Shown here: positions 1 to 6,868 of the stretch, one piece after another
Numbering within the stretch: the first letter of the stretch is position 1
How the letters are laid out: every line of letters starts with the position of its first letter
DNA from: Flavobacteriales bacterium
Lineage (GTDB): Bacteria; Bacteroidota; Bacteroidia; Flavobacteriales; BACL11
Length of the DNA: 9,984 bases
NCBI GenBank assembly: GCA_002724895.1
Contig: PBQB01000087.1
Span: 1-9,984 of the forward strand
Reading direction: 5' to 3'
Made by a program: the position numbers and the translations under genes
Notes under the pieces: generated by a model
The model's input: the letters and a program-made list of their open reading frames with translations, nothing else
What the model was told of the DNA's origin: nothing
Database searches by the model: none

Positions 1-1470
1 GAAGATGGTGGTGAAAACTGGAGAAAAATAAGTTTTTATAAAATCCCAGGTTTACCAAAAAATGCATTTGTTAATGATATTAAAGCAGATTTATTTAATG
101 AGAATATTGTTTATGCTGTATTTGATAATCATAAATATGGAGATTATAAACCATATATATATATGAGTAATAATAAGGGATTATCTTGGAAAAAGATAAC
201 TTTAAATATCCCTGAAAATAATTTAATTTGGAGAATTATTCAAGATCATATTGATCCGAATTTATTTTTTATTGGAACTGAATTTGGTGTATATTTTACT
301 AATCAACCTTCTAAAAAGTGGACAAAGCTTAGTTCTGGTATTCCTAACATATCAGTAAGAGATCTAGCAATACAAAAAAGAGAAAATGATTTAATAGCTG
401 GAACATTTGGTAGAGGAATTTATATCTTAGATGATTATTCTTCATTAAGGGAGTTTAACACTAATATTAATGAAGCTAAATTATTTAAACCCAGAGATTC
501 TTATTGGTATAAACAGAAAAGAGTTTTAGGCGGTAAAAGAAAAGCATCTCAAGGGGATAATTTTTTTATTGCCGATAATCCCCCATTTGGAGTTGAATTC
601 ACTTATTTTTTAAATGAAAAATATTTTTCTGATAAGGATTTACGTTTAAAAAAAGAAAAGGAACTAGAATCTAAAAATAAGGAAGTTAAATTTCCTAATT
701 GGGATGTATTAGATGATGAAGAAAAAGAAGTAAATCCATCCATAATTTTATATATATATTCATTGGACAATATGATCATTAAAAAGATCCAAGCTATAAA
801 TAAAAAAGGATTTAATAGAATTAGTTGGGACTTAACATCTGAATCTATGGAAGTTTTGTCATCATTAAATTATAATAAAGAACAATCTGGTCCAATGGTA
901 AATTATGGTCAATATTCTGCAAAATTATTTAAGAGGATTAATGGTTTAGATATTCCAATTTCAGAGATGGTTTTTTTTAGTATAAAACCGCTTTATGAAA
1001 ACTCTTTAAAAGCTCAATCTACAGAAAAAACTGTAAACTTTTGGAATGAAATTATAGATTTACATAATAAAACAAAGCAATTAAATCTTAATCTTAAAAA
1101 ATTAAAAGAAAAAGTTGATATAATGATTAAGTCTTATGAAAGAGCATCCAAATCAGATAAAATAATACAGTCTAAATTATTTGATTTGAGATTAGAATTG
1201 TTGAATTTAAATCAAGAGATAAATGGAAGTGAATCTAGATCAAAAATAGGTGAACCAAATGAATACCCGACAATATGGAACTATATTTGGGCAGCAAGAA
1301 GTTCTTTGAGTAATACTTATGGCCCTACTAAGACTCAGATTAATAGTATTAATATTGCTACTAATATGTATGATAAATTTATTGTATCTTATAATGAAAT
1401 TCAACAAGATATAATTCCAATATTGTCTGATTTAGAAAAGATTAATGCACCTAAAATTAATACTTATTGA
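1..1470 (+). CDS. BNR/sortilin-type beta-propeller protein, C-terminal part (5' truncated)
   Basis: The reading frame is open from base 1 with no start, so the gene begins outside the window; 489 residues are visible. The first codons give an Asp-box, EDGGENW, and a second degenerate one, SNNKGLSW, lies near visible residues 56-63. The propeller closes with GTFGRGIYILDD (about 134-145). Next comes a probable Ig/FlgD-like beta domain: PFGVEFTYF near 195-203, a lysine/glutamate-rich insertion, NRISWDL near 272-278 and GQYSAKLF near 303-310. A helical, probably coiled-coil segment follows (about 344-404), then a short C-terminal domain. This order matches the proteins of about 1,000 residues annotated in Bacteroidota as glycosyl hydrolase or VPS10/sortilin-like. 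These are usually exported, but the signal peptide would be outside the window. No glycosidase active site is visible, so the common 'glycosyl hydrolase' label is unsupported and the substrate is unknown. The ATG at 163 is internal. The acyltransferase gene starts 11 bases after the TGA stop. Confidence 0.85.
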   Translation, partial: EDGGENWRKISFYKIPGLPKNAFVNDIKADLFNENIVYAVFDNHKYGDYKPYIYMSNNKGLSWKKITLNIPENNLIWRIIQDHIDPNLFFIGTEFGVYFTNQPSKKWTKLSSGIPNISVRDLAIQKRENDLIAGTFGRGIYILDDYSSLREFNTNINEAKLFKPRDSYWYKQKRVLGGKRKASQGDNFFIADNPPFGVEFTYFLNEKYFSDKDLRLKKEKELESKNKEVKFPNWDVLDDEEKEVNPSIILYIYSLDNMIIKKIQAINKKGFNRISWDLTSESMEVLSSLNYNKEQSGPMVNYGQYSAKLFKRINGLDIPISEMVFFSIKPLYENSLKAQSTEKTVNFWNEIIDLHNKTKQLNLNLKKLKEKVDIMIKSYERASKSDKIIQSKLFDLRLELLNLNQEINGSESRSKIGEPNEYPTIWNYIWAARSSLSNTYGPTKTQINSINIATNMYDKFIVSYNEIQQDIIPILSDLEKINAPKINTY

Positions 1471-1481
1471 AAATTACGTAA

Positions 1482-2198
1482 ATGATAAATAGAGATGTAT
1501 TTGGAAATATTTTATTTATAAAGAGGTTTTTAATTTGGATTATTGGAAATATATCATATAAAAGATTTAGAGGAATTAATCATCTCATTATTCAAGGAAG
1601 TGAAATTATATCTAGTTTACCAGATACAAATGTTCTATTTATTTCTAATCATCAAACTTATTTTGCTGATGCCACTGCAATGCTTCATGTTTTTAATGCT
1701 TCATTAAATGGTAGATATAATAGCTTAAAGAACTCATCATATCTTAATAAACCTAAATTAAACATATATTATGTAGCTGCAAAAGAAACAATGAATTCAG
1801 GAATTATACCAAAAATTCTTTCCTATACAGGTGCTATTTCTATTTCTAGAACCTGGAGAAATAAGAATGAAAATATTGATAGGCCAGTAAATTTAGATGA
1901 TGTTGGAAATATAAGTAAGGCATTAAAAAATGGATGGCTTATTACTTTCCCTCAAGGTACAACAAAACCCTTTTCTCCTATTAGAAAAGGAACAGCTCAT
2001 ATTATTATGAATAATAAACCTATAGTTGTGCCGATTATAATTGATGGCTTTAGAAGATCTTTTGATAAAACAGGGTTGAGAATAAAGAAAAAAGGTATTC
2101 AACAAAGTATGAGAATTATGGATCCTGTAAAATTTGATTATAAAAAAGATTCTATTGAAACAATAACAGAAAAAATAGCTGCTTCAATTGGTCAGTAA
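1482..2198 (+). CDS. PlsC-like 1-acyl-sn-glycerol-3-phosphate acyltransferase
   Basis: A 238-residue member of the PlsC/LPLAT family, which acylates lysophosphatidic acid to phosphatidic acid at the inner face of the cytoplasmic membrane. A hydrophobic stretch near residues 9-25 could anchor it. The acyltransferase core begins at residue 54 with ISNHQTYFAD (H57, D63). This is H-x5-D, one residue longer than the textbook H-x4-D. Block III reads FPQGT (156-160) where most family members have FPEGT, and block IV is VVPIIIDGF (182-190). The rest, including YYVAAKETM (96-104) and the RKGTAH turn (168-173), resembles the flavobacterial PlsC subgroup as I know it, so the two motif changes are probably subgroup traits and not damage. 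The ATG at 1482 gives a complete N-terminus. Co-transcription with the upstream propeller gene is likely from the 11-base gap. The gene converges on the 183-residue secreted protein, with 23 bases between stops. The exact acyl acceptor is inferred from the family. Confidence 0.88.
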   Translation: MINRDVFGNILFIKRFLIWIIGNISYKRFRGINHLIIQGSEIISSLPDTNVLFISNHQTYFADATAMLHVFNASLNGRYNSLKNSSYLNKPKLNIYYVAAKETMNSGIIPKILSYTGAISISRTWRNKNENIDRPVNLDDVGNISKALKNGWLITFPQGTTKPFSPIRKGTAHIIMNNKPIVVPIIIDGFRRSFDKTGLRIKKKGIQQSMRIMDPVKFDYKKDSIETITEKIAASIGQ

Positions 2199-2221
2199 AA
2201 TTAATTTTTTGTTATCAAATT

Positions 2222-2773
2222 TTAAAAACTATTAATAATAAATCTTTTTTTAACACTTCCATCATTATGTAAATCGAAAAGAATTTGATTATTTTTTTCA
2301 GATCTATATCCTAAAATATTAATTGTTTTATAAATATTTAAATGATTATTTGATAGAGTTTCTATTGTATTTGTAATACTATTAATACTTACATTCCAAG
2401 TTACAGTATCTTTATATGTATTATTAGTTGTAATTTCCATTTGAATTACCCCAGATCCACTTTGTCCATAAGGATATACATGGCAATTTAAATAATGTTG
2501 TTCATTTGGAAGCAAATTGTCTTGACCATTTGTTACGCCTTCTATATAGCAATTTGGAAAGCAAAATGACATTCCCCATAAATTTGGCACTGAATCTTTA
2601 ATTATAGTCCATGAAATATCACAACTATCTATAGTAGTGTTAAAATAAGTGTTGATGCTTACATCTTCATCTGTAGAAAGACCTGACATAAAAAGGTTTT
2701 TATTGTCAATTGAATGTGTTTGTGAAAACAATAAGTATGGTGTAAATATAAGGATGTAAAATATTTTTTTCAT
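2222..2773 (-). CDS. small secreted protein with T9SS-like C-terminal tail, unknown function
   Basis: A 183-residue protein that I cannot assign to a named family. It opens with MKK and a hydrophobic stretch ending in LLFSQ (residues 1-18), a typical signal peptide with probable cleavage after Ser-Gln; there is no lipobox cysteine. The mature part is short, rich in Asn/Thr and probably all-beta. It has four cysteines, C51, C71, C75 and C97, two of them in CFPNC, which may form structural disulfides in the periplasm or outside the cell. The last 38 or so residues contain NILGYRSEK and DLHNDGSVKKRF. This resembles the C-terminal tail of the adjacent esterase and reads as a short T9SS sorting tail, predicting export across the outer membrane. 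The gene starts 7 bases after the esterase stop codon, so it is probably the last gene of that operon and translationally linked to it. It could be a surface adhesin-like or accessory protein for the esterase, which is inference only. Confidence 0.75.
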   Translation of the reverse strand: MKKIFYILIFTPYLLFSQTHSIDNKNLFMSGLSTDEDVSINTYFNTTIDSCDISWTIIKDSVPNLWGMSFCFPNCYIEGVTNGQDNLLPNEQHYLNCHVYPYGQSGSGVIQMEITTNNTYKDTVTWNVSINSITNTIETLSNNHLNIYKTINILGYRSEKNNQILFDLHNDGSVKKRFIINSF

Positions 2774-2780
2774 TTTTAAT

Positions 2781-3848
2781 TTATTTTAAATTTATTCTTT
2801 TTTCTACTGATCCATCATTATATATATAAAAGTATAAGTGATTCTCTTGTTCTTTTTTTACAAATCTACCTAATTGATCAAAGGTCTTAATTATTTCTTT
2901 TTTCTTAGTAAAAATGTTTTCTTGTAGTTGATTTGTATTACAATTTATCATTCCATTTATATTGAATCTGGAAACGAATTTCCAAATTTCTCCAGATGCA
3001 TTGATATCCATATTTCCAAATGAACCTGGCCAATCATGTCCTCCTCCAACAACTTTAAGTTCAGTAATCGATACACAATTGTCTCCATTTTTCCATTCAT
3101 ATTTTTCAACTGTACTTCCATCATTAGTGTTTGTGTTATTAACATTTGATGAAATTGGATTTAAATCTGTATTATTAACACTAGTCCAAAAATTTGTAAT
3201 TTCGTTTGCTGATAAATAATAAGGTTGAAATCCTGAATATAGTGAATGATAACTCCCATCGTTAGTTCCAGGAATTAAAATAATTGCTGTTGGATGCGCA
3301 GGAGAGCAATTTCCAAATCCATAATCGGTTCTAAATGATTCAGTAAGCATACTTCCAGAAACTGATCCAATAGCAGCAATTTTATTACTTAATCTACATG
3401 CAAGTTCATATGAAAAAATTCCTCCTTCAGAATATCCACATGCGTATATTCTATCTAAATCTATTGTATATTCATTAGAAAGTGTATCAATTATCGAGGA
3501 TATAAAATTTACATCGTTATGAGTTGTAGGAGCTTTGTGTAACCATGAAGTTGATGGCGTATTACCCGGTTCTGCACCATTTATATCTAATGCGCCTTGT
3601 GGATATACTGCAATAAATCCAGCAGTATCAGAAATAGTATTAATATTTGTCATTTGCATGTGGTCAGAAGCGTATCCACTTCCACCATGAAAGCTAAAAA
3701 ATAGTGGAACATTTATGCTTCCATCATAATTTGCTGGTACATAAATTATATATTCTCTGTTTAGTCCATCATAGTATAATGATTTATTTATGACTTGTGA
3801 CAAAGAAATAAATGGAATTAAAATTAGTATCAAAAATATTTTCTTCAT
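2781..3848 (-). CDS. secreted PHB-depolymerase/feruloyl-esterase-like alpha/beta hydrolase
   Basis: A 355-residue secreted serine esterase of the LpqC/PHB-depolymerase group (COG3509-like). Residues 1-18, MKKIFLILIL and onward to SLSQ, form a signal peptide. The alpha/beta-hydrolase core shows the oxyanion-hole HGG (54-56), AVYPQG (80-85), the nucleophile elbow CGYSEGG with S140, a probable acid in GTNDG (D197), and the catalytic histidine in GGGHDWPG (H271). All three triad members are therefore present in the right order and spacing. After the core, about 36 residues form a tail with DQLGRFVKK and YIYNDGSVEKR, a short T9SS-like sorting signal also seen in the next gene. The enzyme should act on the cell surface or outside the cell on an ester such as a polyhydroxyalkanoate, an acetylated or feruloylated polysaccharide or a small ester. 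Sequence alone does not separate these, and no carbohydrate- or polymer-binding domain is visible. It lies 28 bases downstream of the MFS gene and 7 upstream of the small secreted protein. Confidence 0.87.
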   Translation of the reverse strand: MKKIFLILILIPFISLSQVINKSLYYDGLNREYIIYVPANYDGSINVPLFFSFHGGSGYASDHMQMTNINTISDTAGFIAVYPQGALDINGAEPGNTPSTSWLHKAPTTHNDVNFISSIIDTLSNEYTIDLDRIYACGYSEGGIFSYELACRLSNKIAAIGSVSGSMLTESFRTDYGFGNCSPAHPTAIILIPGTNDGSYHSLYSGFQPYYLSANEITNFWTSVNNTDLNPISSNVNNTNTNDGSTVEKYEWKNGDNCVSITELKVVGGGHDWPGSFGNMDINASGEIWKFVSRFNINGMINCNTNQLQENIFTKKKEIIKTFDQLGRFVKKEQENHLYFYIYNDGSVEKRINLK

Positions 3849-3876
3849 ATTAAAAATTTTTATCTATAAAATTACA

Positions 3877-5133
3877 TTAATTTTCATTCATATCATTTCT
3901 TAAATCAAGTTTTTTGAATTCAGGAAATTTAAAATTTGTAAATACAACAGAAATAAGAGTCATTAGACCACCAAAAACAACTGCAGGTACAGTTCCCATT
4001 AATTTTGCTGTAAGTCCACTTTCAAATGCTCCTAATTCATTTGATGAACTAATAAAAATAGAATTGACAGAAGCAACCCTACCCCTCACTTCATCAGGGG
4101 TTTTTAATTGTAAAATAGTTTGTCTAATTATCATTGAAATCCCGTCTGTTAATCCATATAAGAATAAGGCAAAAAGTGAAAGATAAAATATTGAGGATAT
4201 TCCAAATATGATTATTGATGTACCAAAACAAAAAATAGATATAAGTAGTTTTTTACCAGCATTTTTCGTTACAGGAATATATGCAGAAATAAACATGATT
4301 ATCAGTGCCCCAACTGCAGGAGCAGCTCTAAGCATTCCAAATCCTTGAGAACCTACATTTAAAATGTCTTGAGCATATATTGGAAGTAAGGCTATTGCAC
4401 CACCAAATAAAACTGCAACCATATCTAATGTAATTGCAATGAGTATTGCTTTTGTTTTAAAAACAAATCTAAGACCTGTTTTTAGACTTTTTATAATTGG
4501 TTCCCCTATTTTTGGATTTAAGATAGGCTTCTTTTTAATGAAGTAAGTTAGTAACAAAGCAATAAATACTGAAATAAGTACAAAGCCCATTGATGCATTA
4601 ACACCTATCCAAGCAATAGAAAACCCGGCGAAAGCTGGACCAAGAACTGATGCAAATTGCCAAGTTGAACTACTCCAGGATGCTGCATTAGAATAAGCAT
4701 TTTTTGAAACAATTAGAGCTACCAGTGAAAAAATAATTGGACCAAAAAATGCACGTATGAATCCTCCAATAAAAACTAATATATATATTCCTGTTAAAAC
4801 CTGTTTAGACGAATAATTCGAATAAAAATAATTAGTTGTTATTGAAAAAAAAGCAACAGATATAAATAGTAAGGCAATTATAGCAATAGTAAATAATTTT
4901 TTTTTCTCTTTTTGATCTACTATATGACCAGCAAAAAGTGACATTGATATAGCTGGTATTATTTCAACAAGACCTATTAAACCAAGTGCAAGAGGGTCTT
5001 TAGTTAAATTATAGACTTCCCATTCAACTATTATAAATTGCATTGACCATCCAAATACAAGTAAAAATCTAATTAATAAAAAATAGTTAAATTCTTTAAA
5101 TCTTAATGCCAGATACGGGTCGTGATTTTTCAT
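3877..5133 (-). CDS. MFS transporter, MFS_3/enterobactin-exporter-like
   Basis: A 418-residue integral membrane protein with about twelve hydrophobic segments in two halves joined by a lysine-rich cytoplasmic loop (about 199-225, with KKKPILNPKIGEP). The conserved loop between segments 2 and 3 is AGHIVDQKEKKKL (68-80), a form of MFS motif A (GxxxDrxgrR) in which basic residues are kept but the second glycine is lost. The second half carries LRAAPAVGA (268-276) and TPDEVRGRVASVNS (345-358), signatures of the MFS_3 group that includes EntS-type exporters. It should be a proton-driven exporter in the cytoplasmic membrane. The substrate is unknown: no siderophore genes are nearby, so the enterobactin label should not be transferred. 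The ATG at 5133 gives a short soluble N-terminus (MKNHDPYLALRF) typical of the group. It lies 38 bases after the carboxypeptidase and 28 before the esterase, in a probable four-gene operon. Confidence 0.88.
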   Translation of the reverse strand: MKNHDPYLALRFKEFNYFLLIRFLLVFGWSMQFIIVEWEVYNLTKDPLALGLIGLVEIIPAISMSLFAGHIVDQKEKKKLFTIAIIALLFISVAFFSITTNYFYSNYSSKQVLTGIYILVFIGGFIRAFFGPIIFSLVALIVSKNAYSNAASWSSSTWQFASVLGPAFAGFSIAWIGVNASMGFVLISVFIALLLTYFIKKKPILNPKIGEPIIKSLKTGLRFVFKTKAILIAITLDMVAVLFGGAIALLPIYAQDILNVGSQGFGMLRAAPAVGALIIMFISAYIPVTKNAGKKLLISIFCFGTSIIIFGISSIFYLSLFALFLYGLTDGISMIIRQTILQLKTPDEVRGRVASVNSIFISSSNELGAFESGLTAKLMGTVPAVVFGGLMTLISVVFTNFKFPEFKKLDLRNDMNEN

Positions 5134-5171
5134 GTTTTAAAAATTAATAAAAACATTCGATTGAAATAATT

Positions 5172-6665
5172 TCACTTTAAATTATATATTTTAGAATATT
5201 TATCTTTTGCATAGTTCATAAAATATTTAAAGTTCAATTCTTCACCTGTAATCATTTTACATAGATCTTTAGCATCATATCTTTGCCCATGTATGTGAAT
5301 TTTTTTTCTTAACCAAGCTAGAAGTTCATTGGTATCACCACTTTCCATTTTAATATCGATATTAGTAATTTCTTTAGATGCTTGAGCATAAAATTGAGCT
5401 GCATAAAAACTTCCAATTGTATAAGTTGGAAAATATCCAAAGCTTCCATGCGACCAGTGAATATCTTGAAGAACACCTAAAGAATCAGAGGGAACATCAA
5501 TATTTAAATATTTTTTATATAGTTTATTCCATTTTGAAGGAAGATCATCAACATTTGTATTACCTTCAATTAATTCTTTTTCTATTTCATATCTAATTAA
5601 TACATGTAAATGATAAGTTAATTCATCTGCATTCGTTCTTATTAGAGATGATTTTATATTATTACAAGCATGGTAGAACATTTTATAATTTACATTCTTC
5701 AATTTATTAGGAAAGTAGGTTTGTAACTTATTGAAATTATGTTTCCAGTATGCTAAACTTCTACCAACATGGTTTTCCCATAGTCTAGACTGTGATTCAT
5801 GTATTCCAAGTGATATTGAATTCCCTAATGGAGTTCCATAATTTTCAGATAATACCCCTTGTTCATATAAAGCATGACCACCTTCATGAATACAGCTCCA
5901 TATCATATCAGAAAGGTTATTTTCATCAATTCTTGTTGTAATTCTTGCATCTTCAGGAGAAAAATGTGTTGAAAATGGATGTGCAGAAATATCTTGACGT
6001 CCTGAATCAAAATTGTAACCCATTTGTTTTAAAAGATCAATGCCAAAATCCCACTGTTTTTTTTGATCATAGTACTGATAAAAAAAAGAATCATCTATAT
6101 GATTGCTATTATTTATTTTATTAATGAATGGAACCAAATAATCTTTTACATTATCAAAAATTGAATCTACATCATTAACGGTTAAATTAGGTTCGTATAT
6201 ATCTAACAATGCATCGTAAGGATTTTCATTAAATCCTAATAAGTAAGATTCTTCTTTTCTTAGATTCACTATTTCTGATAATGATTTTCTGAATAGATTA
6301 AAATCATTTTTCTCTTTAGCAGTTCTCCAGTCTTTAAACGCTTTTGATATTAAAGTTGATTGTTTTTGAATAAATTCAGCTGAATATTTTTGTTTTTTTA
6401 TAAATTGCTTGTTTGATAAACTAATATTCCTTTTTTGATCTTTATTTAAAGTTTTATCTTTTAATAATCTTTCTAAAAGTTTACCATATTTAAAATTCGT
6501 CTCTAGTTCATAAGCAATTTTTGCAAGTGTAGATAATTGCTGTGCTCTAAATTTATTTCCATTATTTGGCATATGTGTTTCCATATCCCAGTTTAAAACA
6601 CTCATTGACATATGTATATCATATATCTTTTTACTATAATTTATATAATCATTGTAATTTTTCAT
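5172..6665 (-). CDS. M32-family metallocarboxypeptidase (carboxypeptidase Taq-like)
   Basis: A 497-residue, full-length zinc carboxypeptidase of peptidase family M32, which removes C-terminal residues from peptides with broad specificity and acts in the cytoplasm. No signal peptide is present. The zinc site is HEGGH at 260-264 (H260, E261, H264), and the third ligand is E290 in GIHESQSRLWEN. The spacing of 30 from the first histidine to this glutamate equals that of Pyrococcus carboxypeptidase (His269/Glu299). Other M32 signatures are present in order: SVLNWDMETHMP (22-33), DISAHPFSTHF (225-235), RTNADELTYHLHVLIRYE (343-360) and DIHWSHGSFGYFPTY (401-415). The N-terminal 200 residues are the usual helical part. 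Every catalytic motif is intact and the length is normal. It is the first gene of the probable minus-strand operon, with the MFS gene starting 38 bases downstream, and it may recycle peptides taken up by the cell. A promoter-like -7 element precedes it. Confidence 0.95.
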   Translation of the reverse strand: MKNYNDYINYSKKIYDIHMSMSVLNWDMETHMPNNGNKFRAQQLSTLAKIAYELETNFKYGKLLERLLKDKTLNKDQKRNISLSNKQFIKKQKYSAEFIQKQSTLISKAFKDWRTAKEKNDFNLFRKSLSEIVNLRKEESYLLGFNENPYDALLDIYEPNLTVNDVDSIFDNVKDYLVPFINKINNSNHIDDSFFYQYYDQKKQWDFGIDLLKQMGYNFDSGRQDISAHPFSTHFSPEDARITTRIDENNLSDMIWSCIHEGGHALYEQGVLSENYGTPLGNSISLGIHESQSRLWENHVGRSLAYWKHNFNKLQTYFPNKLKNVNYKMFYHACNNIKSSLIRTNADELTYHLHVLIRYEIEKELIEGNTNVDDLPSKWNKLYKKYLNIDVPSDSLGVLQDIHWSHGSFGYFPTYTIGSFYAAQFYAQASKEITNIDIKMESGDTNELLAWLRKKIHIHGQRYDAKDLCKMITGEELNFKYFMNYAKDKYSKIYNLK

Positions 6666-6868
6666 TTATTTTTTGAAAACAAATCTACAGAAAATTAATG
6701 TGAAGAAATTAAAACTGATAATCAACTATTAAAAACAATAACTATAAAATTTTATATCTCCAAAACAAGATAATAAGCTTAATAAAAATATAAAATAGAA
6801 CTAGTATTTCAATTGTAAATAAACAATATTAGTCAATTGAGTTTTGTATTATTGTTTTTTTAAAAAAA
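6666..6868. other. divergent intergenic region between the carboxypeptidase and SelO genes
   Basis: These 203 bases should hold the promoters for both the leftward operon and the rightward SelO gene. The sequence is very A+T-rich. I see one convincing -7-like element for the leftward direction (6680-6687) and none for the rightward direction. Two CAATTG hexamers lie at 6810-6815 and 6834-6839, and a weak ATTGT/ACAAT inverted repeat lies between them. No coding potential, RNA gene or strong hairpin is visible. Confidence 0.6.
6680..6687 (-). promoter_or_regulatory. putative Bacteroidota -7 promoter element for the carboxypeptidase operon
   Basis: Read on the minus strand the bases are TAGATTTG, an exact match to the Bacteroidota sigma-A -7 consensus TAnnTTTG. 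It lies 15-22 bases upstream of the carboxypeptidase ATG and would place the transcript start about 11 bases before it. The matching -33 TTTG is not evident (the region reads TTTTAATTT), so this rests on one half of the promoter in an A+T-rich background. Confidence 0.35.

Noticed and set aside
163..165. ATG as the start of the propeller protein
   Set aside because: The frame is open to base 1 and encodes an Asp-box upstream of this ATG, so it is an internal methionine.
1923..2105. 60-codon open frame on the minus strand inside the acyltransferase gene
   Set aside because: It lies fully inside a gene with strong family motifs on the other strand and shows no protein signature of its own.
2199..2221. 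Bidirectional terminator between the convergent genes
   Set aside because: Only 23 A+T-rich bases separate the stops and I found no stem with more than a few A-T pairs.
2957..3219. Open frames overlapping the esterase gene on both strands (62 and 85 codons)
   Set aside because: They cover the region encoding the catalytic histidine of the esterase and have no recognisable features.
3914..4186. 90-codon plus-strand open frame within the MFS gene
   Set aside because: It is antisense to the conserved TPDEVRGR region and has no start context or motif.
3877..5133. Naming the MFS protein as an enterobactin exporter
   Set aside because: Only general MFS_3 signatures are present and no siderophore synthesis or uptake genes are nearby.
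5378..5596. 72-codon plus-strand open frame within the carboxypeptidase gene
   Set aside because: It is antisense to conserved M32 motifs and its composition is unlike a real protein.
6810..6839. Paired CAATTG sites as an operator
   Set aside because: The hexamer is self-complementary and likely by chance in this composition; the flanks are not repeated well enough to support a binding site.
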